Origin: Sipunculus nudus
Taxonomy: Eukaryota; Annelida; Sipuncula; Golfingiida; Sipunculidae
Direction: 5' to 3'
DNA length: 64,000 bases
NCBI GenBank assembly: GCA_026874595.1
Contig: CM049321.1
Span: forward strand, 13,969,479-14,033,478
The position numbers were made by a program, and so were the translations under genes. The notes beneath the pieces were generated by a model. It ran no database searches, was not told the DNA's origin, and saw only the letters and a program-made list of their open reading frames with translations. Positions 45,085 through 56,605 of this stretch are shown piece after piece (position 1 is the stretch's first letter; each line of letters starts with the position of its first letter).

Positions 45085-45445
45085 TACTTATAACACAAAT
45101 GTGAACCCTTGTAATAAAAAAGTTAAAATATGAGCCAGGGAAAAGGAAACCTAAATATCCAGGTGCCCAATTTAAACGAACCAAATATAAGCCCTTGTCA
45201 TTAAAAAATAAACATGAGCCATGGCAGGAGAAGTTTAATTCCTAGGTGCTATTTTGAACCATCCGAAATATAAACCTTTGCAATGAAATATGTAAAAAAA
45301 ATATGAGCCATGACAAGAATAAATTTATTTTCTGGGTGCCTAATTTGAACCAACTCAGATATGAACCTTTGTACTAAAAAAAATGTAAAAATACCAGTAT
45401 TGGCACAAATAAATTAATTTTCCATGTATTTAATTTGAACCAAAC
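45085..45445. repeat. four ~87-bp tandem repeats
   Basis: Units around GAACC.TTTGTA.TAAAAAA and ATATGAGCCATGACAAG start near 45099, 45184, 45269 and 45357, about 80 percent alike by eye. Confidence 0.8.
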
Positions 45446-45519
45446 CCAATATCGATGGTCACCGATACGTATCGACAGTGTTGTGGGAAGGGCGCGTGAA
45501 ACCAGTCATGTTGTAATAA

Positions 45520-46870
45520 ATGGCCCTATTCCCATATCGGACGCCTATTAATTAATGCTTATCCCTTGAACCTTTTATAAAAATAGTCAAGGAAACGCAT
45601 ACCTCATAGTACACACGCTGCTTGTTCTGTGGCCTGCCAAATTCTTCAAATACATTCAACGAGGACATCTGAAGTTTTGCAAATGCTATTTAGCACATGG
45701 AAACTTTCGCACATAAACAACCAACCACCTAAGTTTGCATGGTTTTCAGTTTTATCAATATTTCTGTAAGCTTGTAGATGAACAAACTCATACGCCCCTC
45801 ACAGATTCGGTATAAGAACTTTTCATGACCGAAATTATACTTGAGTTCATTAAAAGTTATGCAGATCCAGAAATCACGAAAATAATAAAAAAAAGGTAGG
45901 CGAATAGCTGGTTTAAAAAAAATCCACACAGATCACCCATGCCTCAAATTCAGCATGACTACCTTTATTATCTATGGTGTAAAGATCCCGCTAGATGGCG
46001 TAGCAAGATTATGTGACCAACATGACGCCCTCTAAAGGGCAAATAGTAAAGAAATAGTCTGGTGAATTATAGCTTTCCATACTAAAGATTTTTTTCACGG
46101 GTTAGCGCATACCAGGTTGAGCGCTCTGCAGGCTTAATATAAAGGTCCATGGCTGTCTAACACTCACAAACGAGTGCGCCTTTCGTGGGTTCCTCGGGGG
46201 TTTGACTCAGTAGTGGGAAGAATACACACCAGCGCCCGTAGGTGAAGTAGTCACCTGAACTTGTAACATTAGAATAAAAAATGAGAGGAAGCGTGTGACA
46301 AAAACTTATTCTTAACTTACTTCTTTTCAGCCTACGCTAGTTGTATTTCAGGATATACACCACCCAATATTTACCCAAAGTTTGTACGCTTCATAAGGAT
46401 TTTTTGTAACGGGACCTATTCCGATATTTGTCATATATTCCCTAAAGATAATCCCTTGAATCTTTTAAAAAAATAGGCGAGAAAACGATTATCTAACCAC
46501 ACAGAGTTCGTTTTGTTTTGTATCCACATTTTTGTATATTATGCGAGGGGCTCGCAAAAAAAAATTCCATAAAACACATTTAAACATCGTTTTTCAACCG
46601 TTAAGCTGGTCGCAAGTCATTCAAACCATAGTTTTGTAACTTTGGAAATTGCAAAAGCAGATACCTTCAACTATGGCACATATTTAACCAATCACCTTAT
46701 ATTAGCGCATTTACTGTGTTAAGTAGCATCTAGATAGGTCACACATCTGTCAAAGGGGCATCATAAGATTTTTTTACAGGATTTACCCACAGTTCATTAT
46801 TATGTTTGAAAGGTAAGTTAGAAATAAAATAGATTTCACAAAAAAAGGTAGGCGATTAGCTGACTTTACG
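45520..46870. repeat. old direct duplication, ~400 bp units 900 bp apart
   Basis: TCCCTTGAACCTTTTATAAA near 45560 recurs as TCCCTTGAATCTTTTAAAAA near 46452, and AAAAAGGTAGGCGAATAGCT near 45892 as AAAAAGGTAGGCGATTAGCT near 46842. The spacing is preserved; the copies are well diverged. Confidence 0.6.
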
Positions 46871-47622
46871 CCACATTACGCGCAAATACAACCTATAATC
46901 ATATTGTAAACCAACACCACTAAGCGGGGCAAGAGATGTATATAAAACATAAATTTAAAGGCAGGATTAAGGAACAATGTTGGAAACCTACCGGTAGCCA
47001 TTTTGTTTTCCGGATGAACCAGCTTGACTGCTCAAGGGCGCAGGTGGTGCGCTTGCACTGGCATAACCAGACACAATGGCTTATAGAATTAGTTGGAAAA
47101 AGTGGTGCTTTAAACAGCTCATTGTCTGGCACTGACAAGCTCATTGGCAAGCAGAATGACCTCAACGGCATGCATATTGCGCGCGCAACATAATATATGT
47201 TAAATCCCAGCGACAGCAATGTCTTGGGTTAATGTTTAAAAGGCATATGTTGTGTTATTAACGTCTTTGCTTTGTATTCAAATGCCCTATCCGAATTATT
47301 ATTTTCTTGTTTGCTTTCTAATGCATTACTTCCGGTAATATATGGCTATTTTGTGTATGAATGTCTTCAGCTGTGCTATTATTTTCGTGGTTGTGTGTCC
47401 AAATTCTTGCCATGTGTTATTAATTTCGTTGTTTACTGCAAATGCCTTGTGCTTTGTTTTTTGTTCTTTTTTTTGTAATAGCGAAGTGTTCTCTGACACA
47501 GTAATTCTGCATTATAGTGCAAAATATACCACTGTCATTTTTATATATTCGGTTAAACAAATAGACACTGTGACATCTATCACAGATAAAGGAAAGTCGG
47601 CCATGAAGATTCGCCCATCAAA

Positions 47623-47660
<38 letters not shown>

Positions 47661-48455
47661 TAAAAATATAAACATTGTCCCCTGCTGTGATTCACTATGC
47701 GGATGCGTTTTCTCCGTATCATTCTGTATTAAATAATAATAAGATCAATTTGTATACACTTAACATTAATATTAAATCTCAATGAAATAAGATTTTTTTA
47801 AATTTCAAATGTGTTCACACGCAAATTTATTATTCTCTTTCTGTATATCAAAAACTTTGTTTCAAGCATTTACTATGGTTGGCCTCATGTTCGTGAGCTT
47901 AACATTTCGTGATTTTTATTTTTTTTCACAGTTTCCTGGGGGTTCGCGATCTCACCATAAAGTAAACTACACAAATCTGTCCTTTATTATATAAATTGTT
48001 TAATATGTCGTCAAGTCATTAAATAAGAGTAGGTCCAAGGGAAGATCGAACTAGCAAAAAAAATTCTTGCTTATGATAGGCACCTACTGTCAAAGATTTG
48101 ATATCATTCATAGTATCAGTCACTGTCTTTCGGGATTACACAAACAATCTGTTAATATTAATAATATCAATATTTTGTCTTGCGACGCAAAAAGCATATA
48201 TAATGTGCACGAGATGCCTAACAAGTAGACTTGTACGACGCTCTGTAATGGCACCGCTGCTGATTGGCCTAAAGCAACGGTGCTATAATAGAGCGGGGTA
48301 CCAGTCTACCTATCAGGCTCCTCTTTTTTATCTCCACGTGTCGTTTGAGGCGTTTCATTCATGAACGTTTTATTTTAGTGATAATATCCCTTTCGCGAAA
48401 ATCGCGAATTTTAAACCATCGGGAACTTAAAGGCGACCACCATATCCGTTTCAGA
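46871..48455. other. intergenic, no gene recognised
   Basis: A (TA)n tract at 47627-47656. Overlapping + and - ORFs at 46920-47219 show no domain and look like chance. Confidence 0.45.
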
Positions 48456-48657
48456 AGCGGATCCGGCGAGGGGGGGGGGGGATTCAGGGGGTCCGGGCCC
48501 CTCTTTTTTATCAGAAACAACGTACTTTCAGGGCTCCAGACAATATTTTGCGGCCTGGACCCCCTCCTTTTCCAGACACGGGGACCTTTTTTCAGGGTTT
48601 TCATTAGTCCTCCAGGGTTGGACCCCCTCCCCCTTTTCCTAAATCCTGGATCCGCCT
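48456..48657. mobile_element. G-rich MITE (GCGGATCC ends)
   Basis: AGCGGATCC followed by a G run and CAGGGGGTCC at the left; GGACCCCCTCCCCC and AATCCTGGATCCGC at the right, i.e. inverse. A similar left end, GTGGCGGATCCAGGATGG, occurs at 63741. Confidence 0.65.
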
Positions 48658-50114
48658 GCAGCAGCTAGAAATTTACCGACTGTGCCCTTTACTTAATCGC
48701 CCTGTGACCAAAATCGGGCATTTAGTGCTGTTGGTCCGACACCATGGAAAGACCAGATACTCTAAGAGAAGTCTCCAAGGCTCTCACAATTTAAGAGTAA
48801 AGTAAATACATATAAGTTCACGGGATATATATATTTTATGCCTAGTCATCTCATTATGTGGTTCCACATATTGATAGTAATGTATTGATAGTAATAGGTA
48901 ATAATTTAATAGCTAATTGTATTATTAGTTTAAAGATGTCTCATTTAATATTTTAACCTTCTGAATATGATATTTTAGCCTACTTTAGACTTATACCTTC
49001 TTTATATTCACCCACAAGTGGTTGCAGACACCAAAATTCCAATATTTTACTGTTCTTTTCACTCGTCAGAGGCAGGTGCTGTCCCCTTTTGGCAACTTGT
49101 GCACTAAATTTCTACTGAAGATTACGATGACCGAAAATGACTGAGTAGAGGCATTGTGTAATGATACTTCATAGAACAGCAAAGTCGGCGATTGATGTAT
49201 GAGCTAGTGTTCGTGTCCCGTGTAACACTAGTGATGAACGTATAGCTGAGTCCCTAACACAAGTAATAGATAAAGTTTTATTTTTGTTTCACCAATTCAC
49301 CCTAGTTCACGTCACTTCTAGAAATATTCCCCGACTTTTCCTTGATTGGAAAGAGGACTCTCATTTTTTTTTTTTTAAGATTTCCAAAATAGCTGGGAAC
49401 CCAGTTTCAGGTTCATTTATTCAAAACTAGATGGCACCACTGATCAATCATTACCATATATAAGCACCCTTCCATCAGTGGTCGTTTCCACTCGAAACAA
49501 ATTTCTTCTGTTTGGGCGCTGTGGGACGGCCGAGACCATACTTGTCTCAACTATCAGACTTTAAAATAAAAATTTGTCACATTTCAAGGGCCCTCCTTTT
49601 GTTTATATTCAACATTCGCATGTATACAAAATATTACTTATTCTGTAATGTCCTTACCACAAAAACACCCATGTTTATGTAATTTGCCATGGAACAATTC
49701 TTACCTAACACACTTGAAAGGACTTTATAATCCTTGTAACCTTGTCATTATAAACTACATCGGTGGTGTATTTAGATGCCCCAGGGCATTGTGGGGGTCG
49801 GATATTGATTAAAACAAAGTGTCGAACTCTTTTGAATCCGAGTTTGCGTAGTGTGGTAAATAATCTATATAATCTCTTTTATGGTGTTAAAATGGATAGA
49901 ACCTGTGTTCGCATAAGGATGGTATTCTTAATTTCAAAAACGAATCGCAAGACCTGCCTTAATAGACTTTAATATTATCGGCGACCCAACCACCGTACAA
50001 AAGCAAAATACAGTAGTGTTTGCTCAATCACGTAGTCGATATGACTTATCAAAATAAAGAACGAATCAGAAACCGATTGACAATAATTATGATCGCGCCT
50101 CTTCCAAATATATG
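48658..50114. other. intergenic, no gene recognised
   Basis: Mostly unique AT-rich DNA. A TATATAAGC at about 49456 is a possible TATA box with no gene attached. Confidence 0.4.
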
Positions 50115-50594
50115 TTAAATATTTACATAGAGTAGTAAAATTGAATCAGTTTTCACATTATTATAATGATACAACAAATATACGTAAGGTTGATATATCT
50201 TTGTCCGATTTTTTATGGGCATCCGAAATTTGCCGTACAACGTGCCAAGCAGGAGACTAGGTATCGGGAATAGTGTCATATCTCTCAGAGGGCTTAGCGA
50301 GATCAATAGATATATGTGGAAGAAAAATAATTGGTATACAATTGTAGCACTTGAATCATTATGATTAAATAGAAGCGACATAATCGTGTGTTTTTTATGA
50401 AATATAGAATCCGCCCATAAAATATATATTGTTAAGGGCACAGAACCACTTGATATATCAAACACTACATCTTCACAACACTCAACAAAAGCAAGGTATA
50501 CGTGTGTGATGCAGGCGATTCCCGGCAACAGATCTAACGGTGCTCTAACGCTGGGATAACAAGAGTTTACATTTAGCACAAAATATAACACCAT
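50115..50594 (-). CDS. hypothetical 159-residue ORF, hydrophobic
   Basis: Longest uninterrupted frame in the window outside mobile elements (MVLYFVLNVNSCYPSVRAPL..). Several hydrophobic stretches (IYLLISLSPL, AFVECC..) but no domain I recognise, no signal of coding bias, and no clear splice partner. It may be a chance ORF in AT-rich DNA or a lineage-specific gene. Confidence 0.2.
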   Translation of the reverse strand: MVLYFVLNVNSCYPSVRAPLDLLPGIACITHVYLAFVECCEDVVFDISSGSVPLTIYILWADSIFHKKHTIMSLLFNHNDSSATIVYQLFFFHIYLLISLSPLRDMTLFPIPSLLLGTLYGKFRMPIKNRTKIYQPYVYLLYHYNNVKTDSILLLYVNI

Positions 50595-50746
50595 CTTGAG
50601 AATATCTGCAAATGAAGCCCCAGTTAATATAGCACCGTAGAATCACAGTTGCAAAATTTGTCACTCAATGAAAGACACAATTGTGGAACAGATATTCCAA
50701 ACAAGCACAAAATGTAATGAAGTCTGTAAATGGTTTCCTCCATAAG

Positions 50747-50754
50747 TGACGTCA
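50747..50754. promoter_or_regulatory. CRE consensus palindrome (copy 1)
   Basis: TGACGTCA, the CREB/ATF consensus site. It lies about 150 bp upstream of the - strand ORF at 50594. Function is inferred only. Confidence 0.4.
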
Positions 50755-50936
50755 CAGTTCTGCCAACGCTTTGATGTAGTACTTATATATAACTCCTTTG
50801 AAAAGATAGTCTTTTGAAAATCAATTAATGATTTATATTCATCAGCTAGTTAACGGAAACTCGAACTTTTTCCGGATTATGATGTTTTTAATTGCGAAAT
50901 CTTGTAAAAAATGCAACCATTGATTTTCTCCGGAAG

Positions 50937-50944
50937 TGACGTCA
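50937..50944. promoter_or_regulatory. CRE consensus palindrome (copy 2)
   Basis: Second TGACGTCA, kept while much of the surrounding repeat has diverged. Confidence 0.4.
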
Positions 50945-51169
50945 GAGCTCTGCTGGAAGGCAGTGTTTCCATAAAGCCTCATAGAAAAGATTAGTCTTTT
51001 AAACTATTAAGGATTTGAATGCATCTGTTTGTTCACGGGATGCCCGACTTACTTTTCGGATTGTGATGGTTTTGTTTTCGATCCATTAACGGCAAGACAC
51101 ATATGGATACTTGAAGTCTTCTATGGGTAGAGCTCTGTCTAGACGAACACAAACGACTCGTGTGGTAAC

Positions 51170-51310
51170 TTATAGTCCTCCTTGCGGGAGGGTTCTATGT
51201 CTAAACCAGCAAAACGAGAAACACTTCGTTTTATTGCCTCCGCCTGGAGGGTTGTGTTCATCCATTTTCGTGTGAGTGTTTATGCTTTGTTCACAGCATA
51301 ACTCACGCAT
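51170..51310. other. cluster of three small hairpins
   Basis: CCTCCTTGCGGGAGG; CCTCCGCCTGGAGG; and GTGAGTGTTTATGC pairing with GCATAACTCAC. Between the first two lies AAACGAGAAACACTTCGTTT, also self-complementary. Meaning unknown. Confidence 0.5.
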
Positions 51311-52375
51311 AAATTTTCAGGACGTTTCGGGAATGGGCCTATGTCGAATCAATTACGTTTATGTGTGGGCCTGGCACATGATCCAGACATAGGAATGTCA
51401 TCAAGGAATACCCACAAATGTAATGCATCTCAGAATACCACATGGCGGATGCTTTCAATCTATCGAAAGCAGACTCCTAATTCTTTATTATCGAGATGTC
51501 TGTTAACATTTTCATAACGTTTCCTTGGCGTTCTATATCTCGATCTTGGTATGTCCTGGAGCCTCATAAACGTATTACGTCATTCAGTCCTTTAAGGTTT
51601 CACCCTTGCAGCATTCTAACATGTATTTTGCTTTAATTACGTTATTCCTGCATTCACTTTTCTACACTGAAGTCGACATGGAGAGAGTACATGCTAACCG
51701 TAACATTTGGAAAAATTCCAAAGTGACCAAGCAGCAAAACAACAAAGAAATTTGAAAGGAAAAAGATGCACTTGGGTATGTTTACATACATTTAAAGGTA
51801 GCACAATTGGAAAAAAAACCCTATATATAACATCAATGTAAAAGTTGTTTGAAATCCATAATAGGACGCATTATTTTAAACCTGTTGAAGTGTTCTTTTT
51901 GATGGTATACATATTTTTAACAATACATTTATTTTCACTAGATATTTTAACATTTTGAAAATGTTTATTTAAAAAGATATGCTATTTTTAAATAAACAGT
52001 ACCAGTAAGCCATTTTAGTGGTCTTATATTTAACTACATAACATTCTCATTTTAATCTATAAAAAATAAAATTAGGGTTACTTTATGGGACTGTTATGAA
52101 GTTAAAACAACGTTTGGATTGATTTTCGATATAGGGTTTTTCCCACTCATATTACCTTAAAGCAAGACTTATGCATTTACATTACAGTACATGAGACAAT
52201 AGATAAAATTTCTTATTTTTTTGTCATTTTGGGATAAAGGCACTGCATGCCATTCCAAGGCAGGTACGTTTTTGAAGGTACGTTTGTCGATATATCATGG
52301 GTCACATCGCATATAAATAGTAATTCAAAAATTTATGGCAACAAAGAATACTTTGTGACCAAAAATGGAAAAATA
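51311..52375. other. intergenic
   Basis: No gene seen; AT-rich. Confidence 0.45.
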
Positions 52376-52799
52376 TTATGTATGCTGTTGGTTAACAAAA
52401 TGCAGGGTACATTTGTTTTTGTCAGAGCACACTTTGTGACAAATGCTACACTCCCACGAATTTGATAGTCCATTAAAGTTACGCGTGCAAGAAAAACATG
52501 CCACGCTCGAAGAAAAAATTGTTACAATATTGGCAACGAAACAGCTTGCCTTGTGACATAACATATGAGATAACGTCCTCGAGATCGGGTATCCCTGGCA
52601 ACGGGGCGGCGTGTTGTAGGCCCGCCTCTTTGGTCTGACGTAACACTTGCGTAATCGGGGGAAGCTGTGAAGTTGGACGTGATGTCACAGGTGCAGGGGA
52701 GGGCATGCTGCTAGGCAACGACGACGTTGGGGGAGACAACATCGGGTTAGGCATTTCTTGCGCTGGCCCAGGCATCGCTAGCCGGTTTTCTGTAATCAT
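52376..52799 (-). pseudogene. C2H2 zinc-finger protein fragment, frameshifted
   Basis: Frame 1 (52799-52479): a Pro/Ser-rich stretch (MPNPMLSPPTSSLPSSMPSP), then IPDLEDVISYVM and LFRCQYCNNFFFERGMFFLH. Frame 2 (to 52376) continues RNFNGLSNSWECSICHKVC and SDKNKCTLHFVNQQHT with a stop. Two fingers about 25 residues apart near the C-terminus recall the dimerisation fingers of Ikaros/Hunchback proteins. A frameshift near 52485 separates them, and the second His of finger 1 is missing. Its 5' edge abuts the duplicated block at 52805. Likely a broken copy or the last exon of a gene. Confidence 0.6.
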
Positions 52800-52804
52800 C
52801 GGAG

Positions 52805-54250
52805 GAGGCCATTTGCGATTTCTAGTTCAGAAATGCAATAAATGATAAACCATATCCATTTGAATATTTTCTTATTGCTGTCATCCAACAGAACTTCTAA
52901 TGTGTTAACAAAACATATTTGTCATATCATTAGACCCGCATGTTGACGGTGTATTTTGGTAAAATAAACTGAGATATTGTCAAACACGATCCGTTAAGTC
53001 AGGCAACATAGGATATCATCTGTTACTAAAAATAGAATCAAATGCTGTTTCATTTTCATGGATTCATATTAGGTGAACTGCATTTGGTACATCTCGATAG
53101 TTATGTCTGGGAAACCGTCTTGGTCTATTAAATGACCTGTTGAGCTGTTATAAAAACATTCAGTGTGCCATTTACCCCCCCCCCCCCTGGTAGAACTTAC
53201 GCACAAAGTTCAGCATGTGCAGCAAACATTCAAAACACTTGGAAATTTAATCCACAAAGATAAAAATTAGGAATGAACAGTTCTGAATTCATAGTTAATT
53301 TTGTGAAAGTATAAAAATGTACCTACTGGTTTGTAACTATCAGATCTGTTTGATAATCTTTATCCCAAATTATTACATTTAACTTCTATGTTAAATTTAA
53401 ATTTCCAGAATTTGTTTCTATACACTTTCATGTATTAACTGAAACATTAATGTATGATATTTTATTTATATACAGTTACATGGACACAGAGCAATATGAA
53501 AAAACGGTGCGAGATTACGAAAAAATATGTCAGATGGATCGCCCACGAGACAACGAAGAAATGTTACAGAATTCCAAACTAGAACTGAAGAAAAACAAGA
53601 GGAAAGATTACTACAAGATTCTCGGTGTCAGCAAGACAGCTGGTGAAGACGAGATTAAAAAGGCCTACAAGAAACGAGCCTTGCTCCACCATCCTGGTGT
53701 GTATGATAAGGAGTTTAACAATGCATCAAATAATCGATACATTAAAATGAAACCCCTCCATTAAATTGTAATCAGTTCTGAGCCTCAGAATCTATTCATT
53801 TTGATTTTTATTTTTATGCGTGTACCCCTTTGAATCGCTCTGTGAGGTGTCAGTTGTGACGGAGCTTGCTGCGTTATCGAGACATTTTATCAATTTTGTG
53901 GCCAGGTCTGCACTATAGAATTTGCTTGTTATTCTCACATAGAAACAAAATTTGCGGTGATTAAGAGAGAGATAGCTACATCATTCCTTTACTCTCTAAA
54001 ATGAACCAACGTCCATTGTGGTGAAATATTTGCTTTTTCTAAAAGAAAGTCTGAAATTTACTAATTATTGAATCGACAATAAAATGGAAGGCGAAGAATT
54101 GATAGTTAAATTGATTCAAAGGCCTTTCAAAATTCACAGGCATTATGTACATATATTAATGTTATTACACAGTGAACACATTTTGTGTCCAAATCAAACG
54201 AACCAAAAGAAAACCTTTGGTTTTAACATATTTATTTATACAGGATTACA
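52805..54250 (+). repeat. segmental copy of DNAJC7 6163-7653
   Basis: Intron, exon and intron all match (GGCCATTTGC.ATTTC.AGTTCAGAA at one end, ACAGGATTACAA at the other). The poly-C tract is also shared. The copy lacks all other DNAJC7 exons. Confidence 0.93.
53476..53696 (+). pseudogene. DNAJC7: orphan copy of DNAJC7 exon 6834-7054
   Basis: Same 221-bp length, open in frame, acceptor (TATACAG) and donor (CCTG|GTGTGT) kept. Codes for [20 protein letters not shown].. through [20 protein letters not shown] and HHP. It has about seven amino-acid changes in the TPR part but almost none in the J-domain part. No partner exons nearby, so alone it cannot give a J protein. Confidence 0.9.
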
Positions 54251-54367
54251 AATGGAAGTCAAACAAAATTACTAGTTTAATTGTATGTGTGTGAACTCTG
54301 GGATTCGGGGAACAAAGACACCTCTGAACCATCTTTTTTGGGGAAGACATGCTAGTTCCATTGTACA
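54251..54367. other. junction between the two duplicated blocks
   Basis: About 117 bases not found in either source region. It links the copy of 6163-7653 to the copy of 14717-20275. Confidence 0.7.
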
Positions 54368-56605
54368 AACTATCAGTCTGCCTGTTCACGCATATACGCA
54401 CACATGGAAACGCAGCTTTAAGGTGCAAAGGAACGACCTGAAACTTCCGACATTCTGCCCGAATCCAGTGTTATTCAATAGTGAATATAAGACAAGCCTT
54501 TATTTGTCTTGCAAGCATGAAATTTTGATTGAAAGCATTTACAGCATAGGCACACAAACACAGCACAGGTATGTGTACATGTAACCATGACAATCTAATA
54601 ACACAAGAAGTATATGTCTATACATAATCACACAAAAGTAAAAGCAAATCACAGATAGTTTACATAATCACACATAAATAACATATAACAGAGAATCTAT
54701 CCTTCACCTAAACTAGTTAAATGAATCAATAAATGAATATTTCATACTATAAATCATATTAGCTTTCACATTGCTGAGAAGTCTGATACTTGATGGTTGG
54801 AAAGTCTTGATATATCTTGCTGTTCGACACTGTTTGACTCTTATTTTTATTCCTGACCTTATGCTGTTATAAAAGCCTTTGCGCATGAGAGGGATCGGCC
54901 ATGATATAGCCTTTGCTTTCCGTGGGACATTACAACAGTAGAGCTTTTTTACATTCCTTAGGCCCAACTTTTTACTCAAAGAAACGATTCTTTCAAGTTT
55001 ACCTTTTGACTGGACACTGCAATTTCCAAACCAGCCCGCAATACAAAATATAAGTACAGACTATTACTGACATGTAGAACTCCTGCATGGGCAATAGCTT
55101 TCTTTGTATAGGAAGGGAGGGATCTTCATAATGCCAGTACACATGCTCACAACGGCCCCTCACACAAGATGGCACAATTAAAATAAATATTAAAAGGACT
55201 GAGTTTAAGCAAGCTTTCTTCGGATATACCGAACATGTGAGATATTAACCCAATATTTGGCGTCATCAGGATAAAACTTCTTTTGGACGAGGGTGATACT
55301 TAAGTTTCCACTACAGTGGAATAAAGCGCTAAAGTATAAACATAGCATTTGTGAGATAATTACAGAGAAGTTATAGTTGTATCACCAGACAAAGTCAGGA
55401 ATTCTATGGTTTAAGCATCCCCCCCACCCCCCCCCCTCCCCGGCTGCTGCCGCAGAAAAGCCTTTCGCAAAAAAAATATATATTTTATTGATCTTTATCG
55501 TTCTTTACATGTATACATAGGTATTGGTGAGAGACCGATTTAAGATGAGGCCACGACCTTTACCAGGAGATTGACCTAGACCTTGAATAGCTCCATTATT
55601 GATAAAAATCACACAAAATCTTAAATATCATAAGAAAGATTGCATAGATTGATTCAGAAATTAAGCTGACCAACGATCTTGGATAGCTTTGTCTTGTATG
55701 GGAAGCTGGTGACGCCACCTATTATCCTTTGTTTTCGCGCGTTTTTTATACCCCGATCATTCTTATATGATCGTGATGACAGTATTAAAAAAACTTATAT
55801 ATTTATTTCATATTATGCATATGCATAGATTTATGGGATAAGGTTTTTTAATTTTGGTCGTAAATTTTATTTTGATAGTGGCATTGACTTTGAATATTTC
55901 CATATTTGATGAAAACAAACAAAGCAATGTTTCTTATGTGGGCTGATGTATTTTTCTGAAAATCAAAGTGAAAGGTGTTGGATTTTAAGCTGTCGAAGGA
56001 GTTGGCTTAGCCTAACGTTCAAGGCCAAATCTGCCGATGCATAGAATTTTTGTAAATGTCCTTAGGTTTTTCTTAAAAAAAACACAAAACAGGGTCACTG
56101 CGACTTTGTTATTTCATGTATTAATGAAAAACCTTGATTTTCTTTAAAAGCTAATGTTACTCTTCATGACGGCCATTTATCAAAACAACTAAACTGTTTT
56201 TGATTATATTTAGCATGAATATTTCTCTATATATGTTCTATGAACTTGCAAGAAATTAGGTTAGTATTGTGTTATTTCTTAAAGTAAAGGGCCAGAACAT
56301 AATGCACTCATGTTAACAAAAATTAAGGACAGATATTCACTCACTTCACATGATAGGTTTTGAAGCTAGGGACTTTTTTTCAGGTATACGACGTTATTTA
56401 ATCAAGATTCAATTGTATATCAGAAATTAGATCTGAATTTTGTAAATATTTTAAGTTATTAGCATATATATAAAACAGATCCTTAAATTTTGCTCAACTT
56501 TGACCATGGCACTTTTTTTCCCCTGTAAGTACTATAGATTTATTTTTTTTTACTGCACGTACACATAAATATTTAATCGATTTAAATATGAAATTTGAAA
56601 ATAAA
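54368..56605. repeat. segmental duplication, right copy of 14717-20275
   Basis: Colinear with 14717-15298 and 18364-20275, without the 3-kb insertion, giving the empty site near 54944. Includes the GGTGACGCCACC-bearing monomer (55712) and CCAAATCTGCCGATGCATAG (56024). Confidence 0.92.

Larger units (their letters stand above)
50732..51070. repeat. two ~190-bp repeats, each with a CRE palindrome
   Basis: The units share AAGTGACGTCA.AG.TCTGC, AGTCTTTT and TTTCGGATTGTGATG-like parts. TGACGTCA falls at 50747-50754 and 50937-50944, exactly 190 bases apart. Confidence 0.75.

Noticed and set aside
45960-46045. CTCF-like CCGCTAGATGGCG
   Set aside because: A single short match; the same word type occurs in dispersed repeats, and no supporting context.
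46920-47219. overlapping 85- and 99-codon ORFs
   Set aside because: Both strands open over the same stretch, with no domain or splice context.
47342-47671. 109-codon + ORF
   Set aside because: Low-complexity, Cys/Phe-rich, ends in (TA)n; no domain.
48345-48668. 107-codon + ORF and its antisense
   Set aside because: Covers a G-rich MITE; Gly/Pro-rich by composition only.
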